Notes: generated by a model not told the origin, from the letters alone. A DNA stretch of 64,000 nucleotides from Angiostrongylus vasorum (GCA_018806985.1 JADANN010000466.1:1302001-1366000); one strand, 5' to 3'; counted from the first letter of the stretch, positions 35,228-46,090 are shown. A program made the numbers and translations.

Positions 35228-38200
35228 CTTGGTGGCCTGATTGGGGGGTCAAACCATTCCGTGTGACGAACGTTGTTACTAGTACTGTGCTATCCTCTTT
35301 CTGAGTATTATGAGTGTATTTTTGACAACAAGTCGACAGAGTTTCTTCAGAACATTTTTTGTTTTCATGAATATTTTGTATATTTGGTTTTAATTAACGC
35401 TAAAAATTGTCGTATTTGGACTTACAAGGTGTTTAGCGTTCGATATTGGCAGAGAATCAGTTCAGCGAGATTTTTGAGTCCGAATTCACGTGCCATCTCA
35501 TACAACGTGTTCATCTCGGCGTTCGAAAGGCCGTCAAATGGAGTTTGCTTTAATAGCGAAACGGCAACCTGCCAGATTGAACACTGTACTAGTGGTGTGC
35601 AGAGGTTATACTTTGTTTAGAAGACAATCTAATGAACTGATCAGTATCTGCATTGTTTGAGAGCTTTGTTTTGTTTCATTTGGTTGGCATTGCAATCAGA
35701 GTGTTCACCTTATTACTGGAATTCTCGGCTTCCCAAAAAACGATTGATTTGATTGCGCCGAATGGTCCACGTTGAGATTTCTTCAAACTGCTGATGGCTT
35801 TCTGATGATGGTCAATGTTAGTATATTGCAAAGAACTCCTTCACTGCTTGCATATAACATTTCAGAAAGCTGGCCGTGATGCATTTCTCTTAATGATACA
35901 CACCTTTATAATTCTTTTGAATATTGATGATGGTAGAGCAAGGAATGGCGCCATTGTGGAGATCTCTTCAATAGCAGCAGCAGCTTCCTACAAATAGGAA
36001 TGAGAAGTTTCTGTACGGCTATGAAGCCGTTCTATAAGACACATAACTGTTTAATTACGAATATTTCAAAAAAGATGGAATATTCCATACCATCAGTAGT
36101 TTTCGCTTGGTTTCAGGGGTGAAATTTTCGATGTGGTGCAGAAGAACGGTCATGGTGAAAAGATCTTCTGAATTACTTTTATTTTTACTCATAATTCCAT
36201 ATGATACTAGCATTAGATTTGCGTAATCCTGTCACTCTGTCATCTTTAATATATGAACTGCTACGAATGAACAGAAGTGATTTCTATATTCGTTGTGTGG
36301 TAAAGGTTACTTGAGGGACAAGAACAGCATTACATTTTTTTAGCTGTCTACTGTTACCACTTTTGAAGAGACTGTAGTTAGATGTAATCTGCTTAGTCCT
36401 GCCTTGAAGCCGAATCTACTCACAAGTGGCTTGTCATTTGTTATTCCTATTATTCTTGCCAGGCTTTTCCAGGTAGACCGAGGATATGTTTTTTGTAGGC
36501 GACGTCAGACCACATTCCATTCAATTGATGCGGTAAAATCGATATGTATAGAACATAATTCGTGTAAAGACGAGCACCACACATATGCAGGGATGTTATT
36601 GCGTACACAAGGAAGGTGTAACACGATTTAATAAGACAAAGATATGATATAGATTTCATGAGTCCTTTCGCATCTGAGGACAAGTATGTGGGCTATTATG
36701 GTCCTCGTTCAGCAAGTTCAACACCTATCCATCGTCTTTGAACTCTCCACATAACCTAGCAACTAACCTAATCGAGATCCCTACATGGAAGAGATTTTGG
36801 GTAGACAGTATCTTATATTGTGGCCTGGGTTATAAAGAATATAGTGCATATTGTTAATCCATTTTATTTGTCAACGTTTCCTTTTGTGGCTTACTTCGAT
36901 AACTTGTCGAGGGGTGGGGTGGCGATAATTTACTTACTAGAATATGTCAACACCGCTTGCTCGATAGCATCCACCATGTCATAGATTTCTAGTGCAAGAG
37001 CGGCTGCCAAGGCGTCTGTCAGCTACAAAACGAACTTAGTGAGACGTTTGATGAATAAAATGAAAGAGAGTAAGACGTTAATAGTCAAATTTGATGGTAG
37101 GTATATTCACTGTGTAGGTAAATTGCTTTTAAAAGGAAACAGAACAAACTTTGTCGATAGAGAATTCAATTCTGGTCCCATACATCCATTCAATTACAAC
37201 ATTCAATCCACATGTTGTGAAATTCCTTTGAACTGCTTTCAGATGATTCAAGTGTAACATGGTTGGAGCACATAAAAACAAGTCATTTGTGGTAGTTAAA
37301 AAATCTTCACGTTACAATGCCACATTGGCTAAAGCTAGGAATTCTAAGGGACATAGGTTGATAAGGTATGATTGGTCATCTGTGGTTTCATACAAATTTA
37401 TAAGTTCTCCTACTATTATTATTGAAACTATGATGGCATATCATTAACAGTGTTATGGATTTGTGGACATGGACAGTGCTTCTCAACGGTTTACCGCCTC
37501 ATAGTGGCTAGGAAATGTTCCCAGGTGTCGGGTTGATATGGACAGCTGGGGGGATAAATCCACCCAGGAGGGTCTTTCGAGTTGAAAAAGAGGTCCGGCG
37601 TTTTTATCAGGAAGCCCAGCTGAGAGCAAACCAATAGCAAGCTCCACCACCGTTCTGCTAACAAACTAGTCGCATGGTGGCCAATCTCCCTCTGACAACC
37701 TGGCATAGTCTATGTATGGTCAGGTTAACCTCGGAACTCCAGGAAAACAATGGCTAAACTAACAAAAGTCCAAAAAAAAATGGAAATTTTGATGTGGCCC
37801 GCACAACCAATACTGACGTGCCGTCCAAGTATTCAAGTGGAAAAGTAGTCTAGTAGTAGCCGAGTCTGATTTTTTGAGTCTGTTTAGAAGTATTTTTAAT
37901 GATCAGCAATTAGATTCGAATAGGGATTGACTAAAACTTGCTGTTTGAAATATCTTGATGTAATCAGCTGGGTTTTTTTCGTTCTCCACGGCTTTACATA
38001 GAACGTCTTCCTAGGTTACGTTATAATTTTTTGACTAATTTTTGTACTTTAATAGATGTGCTGTTGGAACCACTTGTTGCTGCTATAAATCTGAAACATC
38101 CAAGTATTTCGAGTGCTTGTTCACACCTAAGCAAGAGACGCGGTATTTAAACTGTAGAGATGGAAAGTCGTTTCTAATATGGAGCACCAAGTTTGTCACA

Positions 38201-39368
38201 TGTCACTATTTTATAAACTATAAAGAATAAACATTTGGCTTTGGTCAATCGCTGAGGTATGTGCCATTCATTGGACCTCATTAAGCATCGTTAGAGGTTG
38301 TCGAGTACATCTTTGGGCCATACACCTGTGGTGGCTGAATGATATGGTGAGCCTTCCAGACAAGTCTGGTAACGAATTGCCACCACGAAGGAATCGAAGA
38401 GTTTGTTTGCCTGAGGCGAGGTGTTCGTCTGCATTGCTGAATACCTCTAACTTCTCTGTTATATGCGCAGCAGTAGAATCCGAAATGAGATTTGGCAAGC
38501 ACTTTCCCAGCAATGTTGCAGTGAATCGATGTCGGGCTATGAAATTCATTGTGGAACCATCCATCATCACCGGAGGTTCCGAGGTTTGCTTATATCTCAG
38601 CATTCTTGTAGCTGTATTTCATATAATAAACTGCCACTAGAAAAGAATAGGGGGGTAGATAGAAGTTTGCACATCCACCCTCGTTAGTCGGTGGATCAAC
38701 ACGGAATGAAAATCTGTAGCAACCGCAAGTGAAATTTACAAGGAGGTTTTCGGTCTCTGTCGTTTGCTCCAGCGGTTCGGTTGGCTCAGCTCGCTCAAGA
38801 ATTTTAAAAAGCTGCATGGTTTCCTGTAGGGCATTTTTGTTTCGCATTTTTGGAAAGAGTGTAGCCATGAATAGATCACCAAAGTCTGTCATAGGTCGAT
38901 GCTCTATGAACTAGGTTTCCGGATGGAGATTTCGAATTCGTTTCTATTTTAAGCGAATTTCTGCGAATGATGACGGCTGACGAGGGGATCATTCATCAAG
39001 GAGGTAGTGGCAGGTACCGCTGTTTCCCACTGACCATACCACCTACAATTGCATTTTAATACTTACCATCAGCAATTAGCTTTGTAAGGACTGGTGAGCA
39101 GTACAGTATCTCCTGGTGGATTCTAAAAACATCTCCGTCTAACTTCAAACTTCTTTCTGAGCCTCGATTTCGGCGTAAATTCGTCTAAAGCAAGTTTGAA
39201 GAAATTAATTAGAGTACTTGAATACATAAAATTGCTATAGACACTATTGAGTCTGAATGAAGCAGAAAAGCATCCGTTTTCTTTGAGAAAAATTGCTAAC
39301 CAGTGAGGAAAAAGATTACCCACCTTCACAGGATTTTCAACGATTACTACTAGGCTTGAGCTATGCAT
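33261..39368 (-). CDS. BTB/POZ-type protein (probable BTB-BACK), 383 aa, complete
   Basis: Eleven minus-strand exons: 39368-39324, 39184-39067, 38903-38740, 37022-36938, 36167-36091, 35987-35904, 35583-35426, 34746-34669, 34109-34042, 33799-33675 and 33410-33261 (TAA). All have AG/GT borders, every phase matches, and the total of 1152 nt is divisible by three. That consistency is the main proof of the gene. Residues 25-55 (SLKLDGDVFRIHQEILYCSP) look like the start of a BTB fold. The later helices (LALEIYDMVDAIEQAVLTY, then EEISTMAPFLALPSSIFKRI) resemble the BTB end and a BACK segment. The C-terminal third is unrecognised. BTB proteins often act as cullin-3 adaptors; that role is inferred, not shown. 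Introns contain SINE-C and repeat-D copies. The start codon lies about 230 bp from the tRNA array. Confidence 0.65.
34150..34535 (+). repeat. repeat-D copy, within BTB gene intron
   Basis: About 385 bp beginning 'cggtctaccacctcatcgtgg' and shared with 37470-37855 in the same orientation. Common blocks are 'aagcccagctaagagcaaacca', 'caggttgacctcgggactcc' and the 'ggggtccgcacaatcagtga' end. No tRNA-like head was recognised. Confidence 0.6.
34915..35290 (-). repeat. SINE-C copy with (GA)n expansion
   Basis: Reverse-orientation SINE-C ('ccagcacttcttgcactcgattcg' and 'cttgaggatttttcac' blocks, 'gacaagtctggtagcaat' core). The region between core and head is replaced by a GA microsatellite. Confidence 0.55.
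35161..35224. repeat. (GA)n microsatellite
   Basis: Mostly uninterrupted 'ga' dinucleotides, embedded in the SINE-C copy in a BTB-gene intron. Confidence 0.9.
37470..37855 (+). repeat. repeat-D copy, within BTB gene intron
   Basis: Begins 'cggtttaccgcctcatagtgg' and aligns along its length with 34150-34535, with substitutions and small deletions. It ends 'ccgtccaagtattcaagt'. Confidence 0.6.
38230..38470 (-). repeat. SINE-A copy, diverged
   Basis: The core 'cttccagacaagtctggta' and the 'catcgttagaggttg' block are recognisable. The head side has lost most tRNA likeness. It lies in a BTB-gene intron. Confidence 0.5.
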
Positions 39369-39595
39369 TAATGAGATGAGGCTGACCGCCCGAAACCACG
39401 AAAAGGAACAAATAGAACACCATGTCTAGACCGTTAAAGCCTCGTAACAACGTACTTATCAGATGATGATAAACTATACTGTTAGTATTGCTGTGCTTAA
39501 AAAATTCCACAGATAGATAGTCAAAAGCGCACTAGGACGAAATTCTCCAAGAAAATTTCTCGGAAATTTGAGAACTTTATTCGGTAAAAATGCTT

Positions 39596-39668
39596 GCCGC
39601 CAGCAGCGGTCGAACCTGCGACCTTGGGCTTATTAGACCCACGCTCTAACCGACCGAGCTATGGCGGC
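39596..39668 (-). tRNA. tRNA-Ile(AAT), left-edge copy, near canonical
   Basis: 73 nt. The acceptor stem pairs 7/7, the anticodon loop is CTAATAA and the T loop TTCGACC. One T-stem mismatch (G53 against G61) and a G in the D loop differ from the best copy. A TTTTT run follows the 3' end, as RNA polymerase III needs. Confidence 0.8.
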
Positions 39669-39751
39669 TGCTATTTCGAGAACAGAACAGGCAGAGTATC
39701 CCCACGTTCAATTTCAAGTGCTTCTGAAATACCAATTGCTGGACAACGTTA

Positions 39752-39851
39752 NNNNNNNNNNNNNNNNNNNNNNNNNNNNNNNNNNNNNNNNNNNNNNNNN
39801 NNNNNNNNNNNNNNNNNNNNNNNNNNNNNNNNNNNNNNNNNNNNNNNNNNN
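39752..39851. other. assembly gap (100 N)
   Basis: Exactly 100 N. The same sequence, 'caattgctggacaacgtt', stands immediately before and after it, so the gap starts and resumes at the same point of the repeat unit. The true number of units here is unknown. Confidence 0.98.
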
Positions 39852-40001
39852 CAATTGCTGGACAACGTTGTCTTTCGCACCATTATATTTAGGTCTACTG
39901 AAAGTGCGAATTCCCAAGTTGGAGTAAAAAGGAGGTCCCTTTTCCAAAAGCACTTCTCAGAATTTGTGAACACAATTGCATTTTAATCGACAAAACTACT
40001 T

Positions 40002-40075
40002 GCCGCCAGCAGGGTTTCGAAGCTGCGACTTTGAGCTTATTAGACCCACGCTCTAACCGACTGAGCTATGGCGGC
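40002..40075 (-). tRNA. tRNA-Ile(AAT)-like, T-arm variant
   Basis: 74 nt, with one extra A in the T arm (TTCGAAACC) and G53 changed to C. The third anticodon-stem pair is weakened to G-U. A box intact. Confidence 0.55.
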
Positions 40076-40289
40076 TGCTATTTCGAGAACAGAACAGGCA
40101 GAGTATCCCCACCTTCGATTTTCAAGTGCTTCTGAAATACCAATTGCTGGACAACGTTATCTTTCGCACCATTATATTTAGGTCTACTGAAAGTGCGAAT
40201 TCCCAAGTTGGAGTAGAAAAGGAGGTCCTTTTCAAAAGCACTTCTCAGAATTTGTGAACACAATTGCATTTTATTCGACAAAACGACTT

Positions 40290-40362
40290 GCCGCCAACAG
40301 GGTTTGAAGCTGCGACTTTGAGCTTATTAGACCCACGCTCTAACCGACTGAGCTATGGCGGC
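40290..40362 (-). tRNA. tRNA-Ile(AAT)-like, majority T-arm variant
   Basis: 73 nt. The T arm reads GCAGC-TTCAAAC-CCTGT, so the pair closing the T loop is C53 against C61 and the outer pair is G-U. This sequence is shared by twelve copies. Confidence 0.55.
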
Positions 40363-40572
40363 TGCTGTTTCGAGAATAGGGCAGGCAGAGTATCCCCACG
40401 TTCGATTTCAAGTGCTTCTGAAAATACCACTCGCTGGACAACGTTGTCTTTCGCACCATTATATTTAGGTCTACTGAAAGTGCGAATTCCCAAGTTGGCG
40501 TAAAAAGCCCTTTTCCAAAAGCACTTCTCAGAGTTTGTGAACACAATTGCATTTTATTCGACAAAACTACTT

Positions 40573-40645
40573 GCCGCCAACAGGGTTTGAAGCTGCGACT
40601 TTGAGCTTATTAGACCCACGCTCTAACCGACTGAGCTATGGCGGC
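40573..40645 (-). tRNA. tRNA-Ile(AAT)-like, majority T-arm variant
   Basis: Sequence identical to the copy at 40290. TTTT lies 8 nt past the 3' end. Confidence 0.55.
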
Positions 40646-40859
40646 TGCTGTTTTCGAGAATAGGGCAGCCAGAGTATCCCCACCTTCGTTTTCAAGTGCT
40701 TCTGAAATACCAATTGCTGGACAACGTTATCTTTCGCACCATTATATTTAGGTCTACTGAAAGTGCGAATTCCCAAGTTGGAGTAAAAAGGAGGTCCTTT
40801 TCCAAAAGCACTTCTCAGAGTTTGTGAACACAATTGCATTTTATTCGACAAAACGACTT

Positions 40860-40932
40860 GCCGCCAACAGGGTTTGAAGCTGCGACTTTGAGCTTATTAG
40901 ACCCACGCTCTAACCGACTGAGCTATGGCGGC
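40860..40932 (-). tRNA. tRNA-Ile(AAT)-like, majority T-arm variant
   Basis: Identical to the majority form. Spacing from the previous copy is 287 bp. Confidence 0.55.
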
Positions 40933-41146
40933 TGCTGTTTTCGAGAATAGGGCAGCCAGAGTATCCCCACCTTCGATTTCAAGTGCTTCTGAAATACCAA
41001 TTGCTGGACAACGTTATCTTTCGCACCATTATATTTAGGTCTACTGAAAGTGCGAATTCCCAAGTTGGAGTAGAAAGGAGGTCCTTTTCCAAAAGCACTT
41101 CTCAGAATTTGTGAACACAATTGCATTTTATTCGACAAAACTACTT

Positions 41147-41219
41147 GCCGCCAACAGGGTTTGAAGCTGCGACTTTGAGCTTATTAGACCCACGCTCTAA
41201 CCGACTGAGCTATGGCGGC
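41147..41219 (-). tRNA. tRNA-Ile(AAT)-like, majority T-arm variant
   Basis: Majority form, 287 bp from the previous copy. Confidence 0.55.
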
Positions 41220-41436
41220 TGCTGTTTTCGAGAATAGGGCAGGCAGAGTATCCCCCACGTTCGATTTCAAGTGCTTCTGAAATACCAATTGCTGGACAAC
41301 GTTATCTTTCGCACCATTATATTTAGGTCTACTGAAAGTGCGAATTCCCAAGTTGGAGTAAAAAAGGAGGTCCCTTTTCCAAAAGCACTTCTCAGAGTTT
41401 GTGAACACAATTGCATTTTATTCGACAAAACTACTT

Positions 41437-41509
41437 GCCGCCAACAGGGTTTGAAGCTGCGACTTTGAGCTTATTAGACCCACGCTCTAACCGACTGAGC
41501 TATGGCGGC
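41437..41509 (-). tRNA. tRNA-Ile(AAT)-like, majority T-arm variant
   Basis: Majority form. The preceding spacer is 3 bp longer than average through small homopolymer changes. Confidence 0.55.
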
Positions 41510-41722
41510 TGCTGTTTCGAGAATAGGGCAGCCAGAGTATCCCCACCTTCGATTTCAAGTGCTTCTGAAATACCAATTGCTGGACAACGTTATCTTTCGC
41601 ACCATTATATTTAGGTCTACTGAAAGTGCGAATTCCCAAGTAGGCGTAAAAAGGAGTCCTTTTCCAAAAGCACTTCTCAGAGTTTGTGAACACAATTGCA
41701 TTTTATTCGACAAAAACGACTT

Positions 41723-41795
41723 GCCGCCAACAGGGTTTGAAGCTGCGACTTTGAGCTTATTAGACCCACGCTCTAACCGACTGAGCTATGGCGGC
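41723..41795 (-). tRNA. tRNA-Ile(AAT)-like, majority T-arm variant
   Basis: Majority form. The downstream T run is TTTTT instead of TTTT. Confidence 0.55.
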
Positions 41796-42010
41796 TGCTG
41801 TTTTCGAGAATAGGGCAGCCAGAGTATCCCCACCTTCGATTTTCAAGTGCTTCTGAAATACCAATTGCTGGACAACGTTATCTTTCGCACCATTATATTT
41901 AGGTCTACTGAAAGTGCGAATTCCCAAGTTGGAGTAGAAAGGAGGTCCTTTTCCAAAAGCACTTCTCAGAATTTGTGAACACAATTGCATTTTATTCGAC
42001 AAAACTACTT

Positions 42011-42084
42011 GCCGCCAACAGGGGTTCGAAGCTGCGACCTTGGGCTTATTAGACCCACGCTCTAACCGACTGAGCTATGGCGGC
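42011..42084 (-). tRNA. tRNA-Ile(AAT)-like, intermediate variant
   Basis: 74 nt. The anticodon stem and variable loop are canonical (GCCCAAGGTC), but the T arm is GCAGC-TTCGAAC with one extra C, so it lies between the canonical and majority forms. Confidence 0.55.
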
Positions 42085-42299
42085 TGCTATTTCGAGAATA
42101 GGGCAGCCAGAGTATCCCCCACCTTCGATTTCAAGTGCTTCTGAAATACCAATTGCTGGACAACGTTATCTTTCGCACCATTATATTTAGGTCTACTGAA
42201 AGTGCGAATTCCCAAGTTGGAGTAAAAAGGAGGTCCTTTTTCCAAAAGCACTTCTCAGAATTTGTGAACACAATTGCATTTTATTCGACAAAACTACTT

Positions 42300-42372
42300 G
42301 CCGCCAACAGGGTTTGAAGCTGCGACTTTGAGCTTATTAGACCCACGCTCTAACCGACTGAGCTATGGCGGC
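42300..42372 (-). tRNA. tRNA-Ile(AAT)-like, majority T-arm variant
   Basis: Majority form, directly after an intermediate-type unit. Confidence 0.55.
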
Positions 42373-42585
42373 TGCTGTTTCGAGAATAGGGCAGCCAGAG
42401 TATCCCCACGTTCGATTTCAAGTGCTTCTGAAATACCAATTGCTGGACAACGTTATCTTTCGCACCATTATATTTAGGTCTACTGAAAGTGCGAATTCCC
42501 AAGTTGGCGTAAAAAAAAAGCCCTTTTCCAAAAGCACTTCTCAGAGTTTGTGAACACAATTGCATTTTATTCGACAAAACTACTT

Positions 42586-42658
42586 GCCGCCAACAGGGTT
42601 TGAAGCTGCGACTTTGAGCTTATTAGACCCACGCTCTAACCGACTGAGCTATGGCGGC
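42586..42658 (-). tRNA. tRNA-Ile(AAT)-like, majority T-arm variant
   Basis: Majority form. The spacer between this and the previous copy has a run of nine A. Confidence 0.55.
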
Positions 42659-42872
42659 TGCTATTTTCGAGAATAGGGCAGCCAGAGTATCCCCACCTTC
42701 GATTTCAAGTGCTTCTGAAATACCAATTGCTGGACAACGTTATCTTTCGCACCATTATATTTAGGTCTACTGAAAGTGCGAATTCCCAAGTTGGAGTAAA
42801 AAGGAGGTCCTTTTCCAAAAGCACTTCTCAGAGTTTGTGAACACAATTGCATTTTATTCGACAAAACGACTT

Positions 42873-42945
42873 GCCGCCAACAGGGTTTGAAGCTGCGACT
42901 TTGAGCTTATTAGACCCACGCTCTAACCGACTGAGCTATGGCGGC
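42873..42945 (-). tRNA. tRNA-Ile(AAT)-like, majority T-arm variant
   Basis: Majority form, 287 bp spacing. Confidence 0.55.
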
Positions 42946-43159
42946 TGCTGTTTTCGAGAATAGGGCAGCCAGAGTATCCCCACCTTCGATTTCAAGTGCT
43001 TCTGAAATACCAATTGCTGGACAACGTTATCTTTCGCACCGTTATATTTAGGTCTACTGAAAGTGCGAATTCCCAAGTTGGAGTAGAAAGGAGGTCCTTT
43101 TCCAAAAGCACTTCTCAGAATTTGTGAACACAATTGCATTTTATTCGACAAAACTACTT

Positions 43160-43233
43160 GCCGCCAACAGGGGTTCGAAGCTGCGACCTTGGGCTTATTA
43201 GACCCACGCTCTAACCGACTGAGCTATGGCGGC
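43160..43233 (-). tRNA. tRNA-Ile(AAT)-like, intermediate variant
   Basis: Same 74-nt intermediate form as 42011, four units away. This hints at multi-unit (higher-order) duplication. Confidence 0.55.
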
Positions 43234-43446
43234 TGCTATTTCGAGAATAGGGCAGCCAGAGTATCCCCACCTTCGTTTTCAAGTGCTTCTGAAATACCAA
43301 TTGCTGGACAACGTTATCTTTCGCACCATTATATTTAGGTCTACTGAAAGTGCGAATTCCCAAGTTGGAGTAAAAAGGAGGTCCTTTTCCAAAAGCACTT
43401 CTCAGAATTTGTGAACACAATTGCATTTTATTCGACAAAACTACTT

Positions 43447-43519
43447 GCCGCCAACAGGGTTTGAAGCTGCGACTTTGAGCTTATTAGACCCACGCTCTAA
43501 CCGACTGAGCTATGGCGGC
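43447..43519 (-). tRNA. tRNA-Ile(AAT)-like, majority T-arm variant
   Basis: Majority form. The following spacer has the same 'aaaagccctttt' deletion seen after the copy at 40290. Confidence 0.55.
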
Positions 43520-43729
43520 TGCTGTTTCGAGAATAGGGCAGGCAGAGTATCCCCACGTTCGATTTCAAGTGCTTCTGAAAATACCAATTGCTGGACAACG
43601 TTATCTTTCGCACCATTATATTTAGGTCTACTGAAAGTGCGAATTCCCAAGTTGGCGTAAAAAGCCCTTTTCCAAAAGCACTTCTCAGAGTTTGTGAACA
43701 CAATTGCATTTTATTCGACAAAACTACTT

Positions 43730-43802
43730 GCCGCCAACAGGGTTTGAAGCTGCGACTTTGAGCTTATTAGACCCACGCTCTAACCGACTGAGCTATGGCG
43801 GC
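43730..43802 (-). tRNA. tRNA-Ile(AAT)-like, majority T-arm variant
   Basis: Majority form, 283 bp after the previous copy because of the spacer deletion. Confidence 0.55.
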
Positions 43803-44015
43803 TGCTATTTCGAGAATAGGGCAGCCAGAGTATCCCCACCTTCGATTTCAAGTGCTTCTGAAATACCAATTGCTGGACAACGTTATCTTTCGCACCATTA
43901 TATTTAGGTCTACTGAAAGTGCGAATTCCCAAGTTGGAGTAAAAAGGAGGTCCTTTTCCAAAAGCACTTCTCAGAGTTTGTGAACACAATTGCATTTTAT
44001 TCGACAAAACTACTT

Positions 44016-44088
44016 GCCGCCAACAGGGTTTGAAGCTGCGACTTTGAGCTTATTAGACCCACGCTCTAACCGACTGAGCTATGGCGGC
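44016..44088 (-). tRNA. tRNA-Ile(AAT)-like, majority T-arm variant
   Basis: Majority form. It is the last exact member of this class on the right side. Confidence 0.55.
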
Positions 44089-44304
44089 TGCTGTTTTCGA
44101 GAATAGGGCAGCCAGAGTATCCCCACCTTCGATTTTCAAGTGCTTCTGAAATACCAATTGCTGGACAACGTTATCTTTCGCACCGTTATATTTAGGTCTA
44201 CTGAAAGTGCGAATTCCCAAGTTGGAGTAGAAAAGGAGGTCCTTTTCCAAAAGCACTTCTCAGAATTTGTGAACACAATTGCATTTTATTCGACAAAACT
44301 ACTT

Positions 44305-44378
44305 GCCGCCAACAGGGGTTCGAAGTTGCGACCTTGGGCTTATTAGACCCACGCTCTAACCGACTGAGCTATGGCGGC
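44305..44378 (-). tRNA. tRNA-Ile(AAT)-like, intermediate variant
   Basis: 74 nt, T arm GCAAC-TTCGAAC. The anticodon stem is canonical. Confidence 0.5.
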
Positions 44379-44592
44379 TGCTGTTTCGAGAATAGGGCAG
44401 CCAGAGTATCCCCACCTTCGATTTTCAAGTGCTTCTGAAATACCAATTGCTGGACAACGTTATCTTTCGCACCGTTATATTTAGGTCTACTGAAAGTGCG
44501 AATTCCCAAGTTGGAGTAGAAAGGAGGTCCTTTTACAAAAGCACTTCTCAGAATTTGTGAATACAATTGCATTTTATTCGACAAAACTACTT

Positions 44593-44665
44593 GCCGCCAA
44601 GAGGGTTCGAAGTTGCGACCTTGGGCTTATTAGACCCACGCTCTAACCGACTGAGCTATGGCGGC
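44593..44665 (-). tRNA. tRNA-Ile(AAT)-like, T-stem variant
   Basis: 73 nt. The T-stem 3' side reads CCTCT, leaving mismatches against GCAAC. Confidence 0.45.
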
Positions 44666-44878
44666 TGCTATTTCGAGAACAGAACAGGCAGAGTATCCCC
44701 ACGTTCGATTTCAAGTGCTTCTGAAATACCAATTGCTGGACAACGTTATCTTTCGCACCATTATATTTAGGTGTACTGAAAGTGCGAATTCCCAAGTTGG
44801 AGTAAAAAGGAGGTCCTTTTCCAAAAGCACTTCTCAGAATTTGTAAAAACAACTGCATTTTATTCGACAAAACTACTT

Positions 44879-44951
44879 GCCGCCAACACGGTTTGAAGCT
44901 GCGACTTTGAGCTTATTAGACCCACGCTCTAACCGACTGAGCTATGGCGGC
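44879..44951 (-). tRNA. tRNA-Ile(AAT)-like, majority form plus one change
   Basis: Majority T arm with a further substitution in the T-stem 3' strand (CCGTG). Confidence 0.45.
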
Positions 44952-45372
44952 TGCTATTTCGAGAATAGGGCAACCACAGTATCCCCCACCTTCGATTTCA
45001 AGTGCTTCTGAAATACCAATTGCTGGACAACGTTATCTTTCGCACCGTTATATTTAGGTCTACTGAAAGTGCGAATTCCCAAGTTGGAGTAGAAAGGAGG
45101 TCCTTTTCAAAAGAACTCAGAATTTGTGAACACAATTGCATTTTATTCGACAAAACTTCTTGCTATTTCGAGAAGAGCAGGCAGAGTATCCCCCACGTTC
45201 GATTTGAAGTGCTTCTGAAATACCACTTGCTGGACAACGTTATCTTTCGCGCCATTACATTAGGTCTACTGAAAGTGCGAATTCCCAAGTTGGAGTAGAA
45301 ACGAGGTCCTTTTCCAAAAGCACTTCTCAGAATTTGTGAACACAATTGCATTTTTAATCGACAAAACTACTT

Positions 45373-45446
45373 GCCGCCAGCAGGGGTCGAAGCTGCGACC
45401 TTGGGCTTATTAGACCCACGCTCCCAACCGACTGAGCTATGGCGGC
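45373..45446 (-). pseudogene. tRNA-Ile(AAT) pseudogene, D-arm insertion
   Basis: The 'ctcccaacc' in place of 'ctctaacc' puts an extra base into the D arm. G53 is changed to C, while the rest of the T arm and the acceptor stem are canonical. Confidence 0.55.
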
Positions 45447-45984
45447 TGCTATTTCGAGAATAGGGCAACCACAGTATCCCCACCTTCGATTTCAAGTGCT
45501 TCTGAAATATCAATTGCTGGACAGCGTTACCTTTCGCGCCATTATATTTAGGTTTACTGTATTGTAGCTGCTAGTGGAAAATAGGCCTTCTAGTCAGTAC
45601 TCGGCACCGAATATTCACTAACTTTAGCAGAATGCTCGACTTCGTGAGAAGACGCCACGCGGGACTTTTCGTAGTTGTCACAGAGCAATATCTCAAACTT
45701 GGGTAATTAAACCTTTAATACACAAATACAACATAAATAACATAATAGTAACGATGGAGAACTAATGGTAGAGTAATGACGTGACTTAGTGCTATGAGGT
45801 GCTAAGGCTAGTAGTGAAGTGAGGCTAACAACGAGATAATGGCATTCGAGTATTACTATGCCATTAATAAGTAATTAACACAATTACATTAACAGTAATA
45901 ATGAATAGTTACCAAGAAGTAACCGTTGGTTAGCCGTGAGCGATGCCGCGTCGCGTCTATCCGCGGCTGGCGCGGCGGCTGAGG

Positions 45985-46090
45985 TAGACAGTATGCTGAG
46001 CGCGGAGGAAGGAGACTGTATGCTGAGGCGGAGAGGGAGACAGTATGCTGAGGCGGAGAGGGAGACAGTATGCTGAGGCGGAGAGGGATA
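45985..46090. repeat. ~25-bp minisatellite inside the insertion
   Basis: About four units of 'ggagacagtatgctgaggc' plus 'ggagag'. The first is diverged and the last two are identical. Confidence 0.85.

Noticed and set aside
39594..45351. Repeated 60-100 codon frames in every array unit on both strands (for example those with LLDPRSNRLSYGG or LGIRTFSRPKYNGAKDN)
   Set aside because: They are translations of the antisense tRNA and of the spacer. They repeat because the units repeat, and they vary in start and end with small indels. Similar spurious proteins from antisense tRNA are common in databases.
45985..46090. Minisatellite as part of the tRNA array
   Set aside because: It lies wholly inside the 1.64-kb insertion and has no similarity to the 287-bp unit.
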